From NCBI GenBank assembly GCA_000697355.1, contig JNEN01001283.1:1-50369 (forward strand): DNA of 50,369 nt, given 5' to 3'. Of the stretch, positions 11,488-21,601 are shown piece by piece; position 1 is the first letter of the stretch, and the number at the start of each line of letters is the position of its first letter. The notes beneath the pieces were generated by a model. It searched no databases, was not told where the DNA came from, and was given only the letters and a program-made list of their open reading frames with translations. The position numbers were made by a program, and so were the translations under genes. Source of the stretch: Syncephalastrum monosporum B8922. Taxonomy: Eukaryota > Mucoromycota > Mucoromycetes > Mucorales > Syncephalastraceae.

Positions 11488-12171
11488 TCAGAGAAAGTCG
11501 TCCCCTGCCGCAGCAAGAGTGGGGTCCTAGCAGATGCAAAGGCAAGCGAGTCAGTAAAAGAGCAAGAGAATAGATGAGCAGAATATAATACGCACAGTCA
11601 GGTGTTTCTCGTCATGCTCGAGAAGAAGGGTATAGTCCTTGACTGAGCCTGCTTCGAGCTGGGTAATGATATCAGATAGATCGCTGTCAGTCGTCGATGA
11701 GGATATACTGCTGACACTACTACTGCTGCTGCGGCTGCTCGTTGTCGTCACATTGTTGATGGGAATCGAATCAGGATGCTCCTCCTGATAGCGCATGCGA
11801 GCGACAAAACTATCGTTGTAGGACTGCACGTGGTGATAAAACTCCTCGTAGGCTTCCTGCCGCAGTTTAGCCACGTGGTCCGTCTCGTCCGGTTTTTTGG
11901 GTGGTGAGTACTGACGCGGTCGACTGGTTTTCGGCTTGGGTTTGCGGGGTGTCTGCGCAGGCGAATGATTCAGAAGAGTGGAATGGGCCTTCTTCGAAAA
12001 GCTTACCTTATGCTTAGCGGTGGATGCACTGGGAGGGTTCGGTGTGGATTGGGAGCGAGAAGGGGATGGCGAGGTGCGATTGCGTCGTCGTCTCAGGTCT
12101 TTTTGTTGCTTCTTTTGCTTTTTAGGTGAAGGGGAGATGCAACGGAATGGCGAGGTCGAGGTGAGTGGCAT
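11488..12171 (-). CDS. Ser/Lys/Arg-rich protein of unknown function
   Basis: Predicted 204 residues from two exons (12171-11596 and 11526-11488), joined in phase 0; the last exon encodes only DPTLAAAGDDFL. The N-terminal half is low-complexity and basic (SPSPKKQKKQQKDLRRRRNR and several SP/TP pairs), suggesting a nuclear, phosphorylated, disordered region. A helical segment AKLRQEAYEEFYHHVQSYND is followed by a poly-Ser stretch and an acidic LSDIITQLEAGSVKDYTLLL end. I do not recognise a family. The coding case is base-composition bias, a clean splice junction and protein-like periodicity, not homology. The first ATG of the reading frame with a plausible leader is used. Confidence 0.55.
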
Positions 12172-13632
12172 TGTCGAAGTTGACGTCAAACGAAGAACAG
12201 ACAGGGAAAAGAGAAGCGTCGGAAACGAATGTCCGTGCTTCAGCAACAAATCACCATCACAAAAAAAATAGAAAAACGCGCGCGCCAATCCACGCGTTTT
12301 ATATTACAAAAAATTCGCCGCATCTTTTTATCCTGTTCCTTGATTTTACCTTTTGACGATCCTATCTTTAGAACAACGTTCCGATTGGAATGATATAAAG
12401 TTTGCATAGCAATCGGTACAAAAGGACTTCACTGGGTATCTCACAGCTAAAGTGCAGAGGTACAGGTATGCCTGATCGTTTCCGGTAACAATCAACCGGA
12501 CATTTCCAAGAAACCGGTTTGTCCTACGTGCTTCGCTATGCCACCACTGTGCAAGTAGACACTCACAAAAATTAAGGTTGCATTTGCTAACAAAAGGAGT
12601 ATGGAGATATGTAACAGAAGAGCAGAGCATGTAGCACAGGATACATGTACACTTGTCGAAAAGGGAGCAAAGGGAGACAGACCGTTTGGGACGATCGAAT
12701 GCCTGTGAAAGAACCTAGAGTATGATCTGCTATCTCCATCATAGACGGCGCAAAATCCCGAGGACGACCAAGACCATGCTTCACAAAAAGTAGGCCATTG
12801 GACGGAAGTGCGAGTCCTCCTGCAATACCTCAACAGGGTCATTTTAAGGAGTCCTCCCGCGTGTCCAATGCCTATCAAGATGGAGGACTCCATTTTCATA
12901 AACACTTTTAAAGTGTCAGAAGCGGCTATCTTGATGACGGATATCGGTATACACGAGGGCCGGCAGCGAAGGTGTAAAGCTTAAATGGAACCACTACGCA
13001 CTCATTGAGAATGTGACGCCGAGTTCAGGCCCTATAATGTAAGTACAGTAAATCCGTAGCACTAATCCATCGTCGTCAGCGTAGCCATCGATCTCGAGGC
13101 AGGTACACATGGTCTCCTTGGTGTACTTGCTGCATTCTTGCATAGCAGCGCCCTTCGGTACCGCTGGGTGCTGCCGGTTCGGGATACCTTCTCGGCAGCC
13201 GTGGCAGTCCTCAGGTTGCCTCTTGCGTGTTGTGCCCTAAGCGCTCTACTACCTCCTCAATGCGACCCCTCCCCCGGTTTAATTAACAACCTGCATTTTA
13301 GAATTTCACTCGGCATGACTTCGAAGAGCTCAACCATCCGCCGGAGCAACGCCTTTACCTGCATCGTACGAATAGTCTTGAATCTAATCTGTTCCTCTCA
13401 TTATGTCTAATTTATTTGTCCATAACTGCCTATCTGTCGTGTAACGGAAGCAGATCAAGATTATTATTTATACATAGAATCATGAGTATAATTTAACAGA
13501 AACAATGTAGACGACATGAGTTCCACCTCTGACATCGGTTGCCCGCCCCAGTTGCATCGGTGTGCACGAAAGTAAATTGTCGCATCAAGGTTACATGGTA
13601 TTGGACATCAATAATCTTCTTCTGACATATAC

Positions 13633-14192
13633 TTAGCCTGCGGTCTTCTTCCTCGCCTCTTCTCCTTTCCGCTTGCTCCCCTCGCACCAGAGGGGCTTTT
13701 CCTCCGCTTTTTCCTCTGCCGTAAGCGAAGCAGATTCATGTCTAGACTCATGGGCGCGCTGTCTCTTGTTAATTGTTGTGCTGTTCGACGTTTGTTCTTT
13801 ATGGGCTGTAGCTGTGGCTGTTGTAGTTGTGCCTTGTGCGGATGTGAGTGGTGTGATGCCCAGAGGTTGCCAATAGTCCATTTTGGGTTTATGACTCTGA
13901 AAGGCAGATGCGTCTTCCCATGTGTCGTCTTAGACCCCATACCATAGCCGTCTCATTTTATTCGGTATTTGTCATCTTGTTTATGTGCGACAACCACTTT
14001 GACCGCGTAATAGTCCTTATCACGCTCAAAAGCGTGCTCGGGGGATACTATCTCGTCACCTGAGACTATTTTGAGCTGTGAAGGTGTGTATACTTTAAGG
14101 TCGAGCAAACGCTGTTCGTCCAAGAGGCGGTAAGAGCCTTTGGCTTTGAGCAATGGGATGATCCTCGCACCTATGAAAAGTGTGTCACTCAC
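13633..14192 (-). pseudogene. chromovirus (Ty3/gypsy) integrase C-terminus with broken chromodomain
   Basis: The minus strand encodes GSYRLLDEQRLLDLKVYTPS then LKIVSGDE, the usual linker after the integrase core of chromoviruses. A chromodomain follows: DYYAVKVVVAHKQDDKYRIK, a stop codon (13953-13955) where the family has Trp, then DGYG. A shift of frame leads to DDTWEDASAFQSHKPKMDYW and a Lys/Glu-rich tail ending at 13633. The stop and the frameshift mean the copy is dead. Chromodomains target such elements to heterochromatin. I could not trace reverse transcriptase or the integrase catalytic core upstream. The family call is based on motif order. Confidence 0.6.
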
Positions 14193-14870
14193 ATTTCTTT
14201 ATGATCCATGCCCCACGCTCTTACCAAGAGAACAGCGGCAAGGTATTTGAAGGGAAGACATACACGTTCAACAAAGTAGCTTCGCAGGTGATCGTCTCGG
14301 AACGAAGACTTGAATGCCATCGCCCCAAAATAACAGAGTACTTGCGTGACATATCTGAATAACGGGCCCATAACCTTGACCGAGCTTATCTGCCCGTCGA
14401 CGCATAAGGCGCCCTCTTGCAATCATGCTTTTGTCGCAGAATTTGAAGTTGATACATGAGCTTTGAGGAACTGAAACTCGCGTGTCCGTCGCTGTCCTCG
14501 CTGATCATCGCGCGGATAAATTGGTCCAATTGTTCGTGCTTGCGTAAACTAGCAGGTTGGATAGTCATTCTCGGGCTGCTCTCGTAAACTGCGCAACATG
14601 TATGGCGTCGAGCGGATTGGTGTACTCGATAAAGCAATCAAACTTTTTGCATGCAGTTGTTGGAGTTGCCCCATCGTGAGCTTTGAGATTTTCAGGGGAA
14701 TATTTAGCGTTGACTTATTGCCTTGAAGCCCGAGGGTACTCCAGAACGCAATCGCTGAATGAAACAAAAAATGAGCGCCAAGAAGGGTAAAATGCATGCA
14801 TGCTGCTCCCCTTACCAAGCCGATTGTCTTGAAGCTGTCTTCCATCTCTTCCGTTCCATTATGGCCAGTA

Positions 14871-15044
14871 CAGTAGCCGCTCGGATAAGTTATGCGCAGA
14901 TAAGTTATATTCTGGCCTAAGTTATTCTTTTCCAATTTCCCGAGGTGTAATGTATCCGCGCAGCTACGCCCAGATAGGTTATATTCTGGCCTTGGTTATA
15001 TTTTTTGGATCTCCTGAGCGTATAACTTATCCGCGCGGCTACTG
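14871..15044. mobile_element. Tc1/mariner-type MITE with TA target duplication
   Basis: The 174-bp element begins CAGTAGCCGCTCGGATAAGT and ends with the inverse (ACTTATCCGCGCGGCTACTG). Over the first 27 bases the two termini differ at only two positions. It is flanked on both sides by TA (14869-14870 and 15045-15046), and the CAGT terminus with TA duplication is the Tc1/mariner signature. Inside are two direct copies of an AGATAAGTTATATTCTGGCC-like segment (from 14897 and 14972). There is no coding capacity, so it needs a transposase in trans. Confidence 0.8.
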
Positions 15045-17836
15045 TATCTTGATTTGCGAAGGTGCTGGATTCACCACCTAAGGTTGTGTGTGATTAGATA
15101 TCAAAAAAGAAAGCTATTGCGCCGCTTGCCTTCTAGTTGCTCCAAAGTGGTCTCTTGGACCTTGGTTATAGCGCGTCCCGTAATAACACCAGCAGCACGG
15201 AGCCCTCTTGTCGTTGACTGCAGCCGTGCGGGCTTCGCAAAGCTAAATGAAATATCTCTGAAGCTTATTGTTGAATGTGTTGATTTCGAAAGTCGCAGAA
15301 TGGGGGATTCACGAGCCCTTGTGGACCACAGAGAACCGGTACAAAGTCATCGCCAGCCAAGATAAAATCTAATACCAGCCAGGATAAAGCCCAATGTGGC
15401 TGGCATATCGATTGACTTGGTCGGACGCGATTGACGATGAAATGCATCAAATGTCGCACGTAGTCTGTTGAGTCTGTCCACGGGATCGTCTCGTCAATGT
15501 CTAGCATCAATACCACGCACTGATTGTGTATGCTTGTCCAATATTGTGCTGATACTGAGATATACCCAGATGGCCTTGGGAGTTGATATTGATCCGCATG
15601 GACGCATACACCCGCTCGCGGTTTCCTGATGGTCACAGTTGGATTTGAGAGAAGGAGGGTGTGCCGAACAAAGAACGTCGATAAGCGCCTAATTTTTCGG
15701 TTTTCTTTGTTTAATTCAGCAACTGGCAGGTGGACAGGACTACCCTTGAGCTACAGATAATATGCTGTGCTATATGTTGGCCCCAAGATGCTTTTCATCA
15801 TGGGCTAGCAAGGATGATAGCTCGTGGCTTGAATGTGCAAAATGGTGGATATCCTGTGAACTTGGCTCGACGCAAACGAATATTGTTGTTATAGACAATG
15901 GATCAATGCGTCAATATATCAATCGAAGGTTATCCCATCTTTATCAGCTACAGGAGATATAGATACATTGACCCATCATAATAGCTTTAAGGCTCTGTGT
16001 CAGATGTTCGACAAGACCTGTGGCACCGATAGTCATCTTAAAATCCACGTTGATATTGATACAAATCAAAGAATACCTCCCCTTTCCTATAAATACGCTG
16101 TCTTTGGATCTCTTACGAATGTAATAAATGATGATTTCTGGTCGTCCCAGTGCTATAATGTTTTTCTCCATCTAAATGATCTTCTCCCCCCCCCCAAGAG
16201 CGACCTATAAAAAACGGACGAATTTTGTGGGTCCCATTCATCCGCGTTGCAAACCAGGATACCGGCGGTAGAGGCACGAGAAAAGCTTGATATTGCTGCT
16301 TGTATATATTACACACCGCTTTCGTCGATGTTATAAACGTTAATGTCAACTGGTCCAGCTCCTCCGTGTATCTGACGAGACATAGATGGAAGGAATATTG
16401 GGAATTATCAGGAATGGAGGTGATGCTCCCTTGAGAGGCTTATACTTGGCGTAAAAGATTATCGAGTTTTGCATAAATGAGTCAAGGTTCCCCTCGATTA
16501 TTATCCACAAATGCAACAAGGCTCTTTCCATTTGCGCGGCGAGGGGCTGTTTCATGCGCTTGGCGTCAAAGCCGAGCTATCTTGTTTTGGAAAGTTTTGC
16601 AAGGGAGATCAACAGAAACAGATGTGGGATCGTTTGAAGCTAACGCAAGTGCGGCGCTGCTGGACAGGTCGTGGAATATCCTCACAAGCACTTTAAATGC
16701 ACCCGTTTACCAACTTTGATAATGAATTATAATTGTGTTCAGGTCAATTGCGCATTTTATCCTTTCCATCAGTCCAATATAGTACACAATTTCGACATGT
16801 CAGTATAAAAGGCGGATCAGATACCCTACATTCAAACATGAATATTACCCATATCTATAAGAGCTTGTCTTCTATGGCTATAAAGCATGCGAACAGGATT
16901 GCAGGTGCCAGTTTTGACCCTCCCATCAATGCCCAATCCGTACTGACAGACTGACAGAACCGCCACACCATTCCTACTTCCCTACAGTCTTTATGGGCAG
17001 AATATGTCTACAGTTGACAGATACTGTCGCGCGTTATTACTCCTTACGTCTTGGTGAGATAAGAATGCACGAAGCGTGTACTGTATATGTTTATATATGT
17101 CTGATTATTACCTGCACAATGCCACCTGCACGCGGCCCATATTGTATTAAAATTACAGCCCAATCAACTGACAGTTTTTGGGGAGCAGAGCGTATAGCAT
17201 TCATGCTATCACCAACTGAGGAAGCTTTAAGGTTTACAGTATGCACCTTCTAGCTCTCGATTAGTCCACAAATTGCGCATATTTATGCTATCTGACGTTC
17301 CAAAAATGAAGCTTTTGCTATCAACAGTTTTATATATTTTTCATATATATCCATCTAGTTTACATACAAGGACTGTATGCTTAAAGTCAGTAGCTGCAAA
17401 GACACATGGAATCGTACGGGACAGTCATTGTAAGAAATGCATACATTGAAAATGATTCAGGATAATCGTGGTACGTGTCAGATGGCACACAATAAGAAGG
17501 ACAGCCAACGCAGAATATAAAAGACAATATTAAGTGATTAATCCCGCTCAGTCAACTTCTCGCGTCCAGCTGTTTCCGAACCCAATTGAAGCACTTTTAA
17601 CAATCTGGGTGCCCTCGCAACGTGTATGCATGTACACTATGCATATTTTCTCTGTAAACCACGTGTGTACGAGATCAGGCTCCTTTCGATTTTATTAGAC
17701 ACAAAAAATATAATCCTTAAGCTTCCTTCAGGAGACCCTGAGCAAATACTGATCAGAAGAAAAATGATATATAAGGTAACAGGTTGTAGACCATGTTTAC
17801 TATTTACCAATTCTTTGTCTTGAATAACATTTTATC

Positions 17837-18010
17837 ATGCGTCCGTCTTTCCTCATCGCCGTTACCGCAATCATCTGCCTTTCAAACCTCGTTGCTGCTG
17901 GCAAGCATGGAGAACCTTCTACGCAAAAACATCAAAGTGGCAAGAAGGAACAAGCCGCACCAGGTGCCGAATTGGGAAAATCAGTACGCAACTTGTTTGG
18001 CGTGGCATAA
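17837..18010 (+). CDS. 57-residue putative secreted peptide
   Basis: A short ORF starts ATG CGT CCG and stops TAA at 18008-18010. It encodes MRPSFLIAVTAIICLSNLVA followed by AGKHG, a textbook signal peptide with an Ala-x-Ala type cleavage site near residues 20-22. The mature stretch of about 35 residues is Lys/Gln/Gly-rich and ends GKSVRNLFGVA. It has no cysteines. A gtacgc after codon 49 could be a splice donor, so the true C-terminus is uncertain. The start is preceded by an AT-rich leader. I recognise no family; secretion is inferred from the N-terminus alone, and at this length the ORF could be chance. Confidence 0.4.
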   Translation: MRPSFLIAVTAIICLSNLVAAGKHGEPSTQKHQSGKKEQAAPGAELGKSVRNLFGVA

Positions 18011-19094
18011 CTTCGAACATTTAGTCAGGTGAATAAGAGTAGAATGCTGTAGCATGGTCGGCTGGAAACTGACAAGTGTCTCTTTAGTAAATGTCGTTTA
18101 GATTTACGTAAACAATACTACATACCATTTATTTAGACGGTCATCATAGTAGAGATGTCGTCGTCGTGTCAATAATATTCATAATTTTAACAGCCATCTA
18201 GAAGAATTACTTTTCTCATAGTCAGATAGAAAGAGACCATGGATGAGTATAGGCACAACAGAGCTAATAGTGGGTCTGGAGGCAACCTTTCTGGTATGGA
18301 AAGGCCAAGTGCTTATGGTATAAGACGCCGGTGAGGCTCGAGGCACTGTGTACGTGAGATTTTCACGGAATGCTATATCTATGGAAACTTTTAGCAGTAG
18401 ATCGCTTGAAATAATTCAGCAATGGGGTATGAAAGCATCTGATTGCTCATGTTGTGAACTGTATTTATTATTAAAAGTTGGCAATATAAGCCGAAGAATG
18501 TATCTTTTGTACTTGTATTCTCTATTTGCGTGTTGCTGTTCCTAGATCCCCCGATCCGGTTTGAACAAGGACACTGAGCCAACGCTTCTTGGAGCAGATC
18601 ATCAGGCCTTAATTCGAATAGATCTCGAAAAACAGCTGTTTACTTTCAGGCGAGTCGTGTTGCACCAGATTATCAATCGATGGCAACACAGAAGGCCATA
18701 CCCGCTTCTACGACGCCGTGCAGGCAGTCCTCATTCGAACAGGCAGTGATAAGAGAGTCCTTAAAGAACACCTCGCCGCTCCATTCTCCAGATTCGGCCT
18801 CACGTCATCTTTCTTTCTGCGAATAAACCTCGACTTTTTGATGTGTCACCTTTGAAAGAGACACTACGAAAAGGGACGGTCCATTCCATCCGAAAAGGCA
18901 AGCGAAAGAAGAACAAGTATATAATCAGGGCCAGGCTGTGCTCACCGAAATAGACCTTTTTATAATCGAAGAAACGCGTGGTAAACACATGTCCAATAGC
19001 ACGAAGGCTGTGTTATTCGAAACTACGCTGGCCACTTATACTTTTCTTTTTCATGACTCGTTTTTCATGACCCGTTTGTTCTACGCCATTCTTA
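18011..19094. other. intergenic, no gene seen
   Basis: This is the AT-rich 3' flank of the ankyrin-ClpB gene and the downstream flank of the small secreted ORF. Short frames around 18348-18750 show no recognisable motif. Confidence 0.5.
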
Positions 19095-21391
19095 TCATTT
19101 CTTGCCAAACCAGCCTCCCGAGGACGGTTTATCGCCGCCGCGTTCGGGGATCTCTAGCTTGCACAGCTGCCGGTGGGTCTTGTCAACCACGACGTGGACG
19201 CGTCCACCATCAATGACGTCGTCGTTCTCGTTCGCCTTGGCGATCAGGTTGACGACCTTGCGCTCGACCTCATACTTGATGCTGCGTGCGCCGTACCGGA
19301 TGTTATATCCCTCTGCCAACACATCCACGACGTCGGCGTCCCAAGTCATTGTGATGCCGTGCCGTGTGCGGGCCTTCTCGGCCCAACGCTGCAGTTCACG
19401 GGATGTGATCTCGCGGAGTTCCTCTTCGCTAAATGGCAGAAAGAATAGCACCTCGTTGATTCGTCCCAGAAACTCGTCACGTCGGAAGTGCTCGTACAGA
19501 ATTGGGTAGATCGTTTTTTCAATAAACTGCCGCGAGAGAGAAATCCCTGTTTCTGTCGTTTCCTGATGTTTGTCCTCGTTGGCGGTGGTAGCGATGGTCT
19601 GGGCGTCACTTGAAACCGAGGCTTCGAGGCGAAGGAGCTCTGCCTCGTCTGCAATCTCATGCTGGGCCAGGTTGGAGGTCATGACAAAAATCGCGTCACG
19701 GCACTCGACAGTGGTGCCCTTGCCGTCTGTAATGCGGCCCTCGTCGAAGAGTTGAAGCATGATTGTTAGCACGTCTGGGTGTGCCTAGCATGAAGGTTAA
19801 GCCCAAAGAAGAACAAAAGAGGTTTATAAAGGTGCACTGATTTAGGTATTACCTTTTCGACTTCGTCGAGGAGCACAACGGCATTCGGACCTAAAAATGA
19901 TAAGTCAGCAAGAATAGGGAAGCAGAGGACGCGACTTGCATTCTTTAAGCTTTTCGGTCAATTGACCGCCTTCGTCGTAACCCTATCCACCGCTCGCGTG
20001 GGTTAAAGTCCGCGGGATCATATAAACTGAGTTTCTGGCACTTACAACGTAGCCCGGAGGGGAACCAATAAAGCGTGACACATCGTGCTTGTGCTGAAAC
20101 TCGCTCATATCGATACGGATGAAGCCCTTGTCGACGTCCTTGCCATGGAGATATCCCGCAAGCGCTAATCCCCAAGAAAGAGAGAGAGAGCCAGAGAGAG
20201 TGTGTGTGAGAGATAGAAAGGGCGCGTATTATTAGACCCAGCCTCGCTCATTGTTTTGTTTTCTTACCTTTTGCCAATTCGGTCTTACCGACACCGGAAG
20301 AACCACAAAACAGAAACACAAGCGGATGGTCCTCGTCGTGCCAGCCGTTCTGCTTACGGCGAATGGCGCTGGCGAGAGCGTGGATAGGACCGAGCTGACC
20401 CACAATGCGAGCCTTGAGGGCGTCCTCGAGCGGGTGTTTCTTGCGGTATTCCTTTTCGCGCTGCTGCTGTGCCTTGCGCTGGCGTTCCTCATGACTGGCT
20501 TTGTCTTGCGGGAAGGTCTGTTCCTTCTCCCTTAGGAGCTTCTCAATCTCAATGTTCTGCTCACCGGTGAAGCGCTCGACGTAGTAAAGGTACTCGCGTG
20601 GGGTGAGGCCATGCGAGTTGCGGACGAGCGGGTCCGCCATATGGTCGAGGAGGAGTTTGACAATGTTCGGATTGCAGATAATGACAGCATAGTGCAGAGC
20701 GGTGTATTCGCGGTAGTCGCGGTAGGGCAGGAGTTCTTCTGAGAAGTCGACTTGGCGGACATGCGCGGCTTGATGCGACCGCGGGTAATAATGGTCTTCC
20801 AGGTTGGGATCGGCGCCCTTTTCTAAAAGAAACTTCACCATTTGCTCGTTGTCTTGGATGACGGCCACTTGCTACAAAGTAACCTTAGCCACGGCCTGAA
20901 ATAAATTGCACACACGCTTTTACCAAGGGAGTCCAGCCATATTGATGGTACACATTGGGGCTAAAGTTGGGATCTTCCGCAAGCCTGCGTTGCGCATGTT
21001 TGTATGAGTGAATGGAGTTACGCGTCGATACACACTCACTCACTGACACATGACTCACTTTTTGAGCTGTCGAAAGTCGTTACGCACGATGGCCTGGCAT
21101 ATCTGGTTGCCCACTCCTGAAGACAGTGTCGGTAAACCGGACTAGGAGAATGAAAAGTGCATTGAAATTACCTGATGCCTCGAGTGCGTGGACCGTGTCG
21201 CCCTGGAGGTACAATGCCGTAGCAGTCGCCATGGTTGCAGCTGCAGTGACCCAGTGCCACCGAAAGCGACTTGTGCCGCTGGCGAGGGCGCGTGTACCGG
21301 CCGCGGCAGCGACGAGGAGAGCACGTTGCGGTGGATGCGTGATGAGGCGACGCGTCATGGGCGTCATGCGCTGAGCCGCCCGGGCCAACAT
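19095..21391 (-). CDS. Ankyrin-ClpB (Skd3/CLPB-type) mitochondrial AAA+ disaggregase
   Basis: Predicted 610 residues from eight exons: 21391-21172, 21116-21059, 20984-20924, 20871-20268, 20164-20046, 19982-19940, 19890-19853, 19784-19095. Residues 1-42 are an Arg/Ala-rich mitochondrial presequence, followed by a hydrophobic segment (about 46-62). Ankyrin repeats span about 75-225 ([32 protein letters not shown]). There is one ClpB-type AAA+ module, with Walker A GSSGVGKT (303-310), Walker [10 protein letters not shown] (ends 381), pore loop [11 protein letters not shown], and [13 protein letters not shown] plus YGARSI in the small domain. This architecture is that of animal CLPB/Skd3, an intermembrane-space protein disaggregase, not of fungal Hsp104 or Hsp78, which have two AAA+ modules and no ankyrins. 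The sixth intron uses a GC donor. Confidence 0.93.
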
Positions 21392-21601
21392 TGTTGTTTG
21401 TTAAGAAGAATAAAGGGGTAAAGGCGTACGCTGGCGAAAATAGAATACGAAAAATTCAGAATCACCCAGAAAAAGAAGGAAAAGCGAGTTGCACAGCAAT
21501 TCATGCAGGATTTTTTTCTTTGCTGATATGCACAGGCAGAAGGGCAATGTGCTTTGCATCTTTTTTTTTTTCTTTTCTTTTTTGTTTTGTTTTGTTTCTT
21601 T

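Larger units (their letters stand above)
12172..17836. other. gene desert with decayed mobile elements
   Basis: Across 5.7 kb no intact gene is seen. The region holds the chromodomain fragment (13.6-14.2 kb) and the MITE (14.87-15.04 kb). Other short frames (for example minus strand 12346-12905, 14386-14860 and 15265-15636) have protein-like patches but many stops and no recognisable family. It looks like old transposon ground. Confidence 0.55.

Noticed and set aside
12492..12905. Minus-strand frame of 137 codons
   Set aside because: No motif in any of the competing frames; probable chance or old relic.
15265..15636. Minus-strand frame of 123 codons with protein-like text
   Set aside because: No recognised family, start or splice context; sits in a transposon graveyard. 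Kept only as an unexplained patch.
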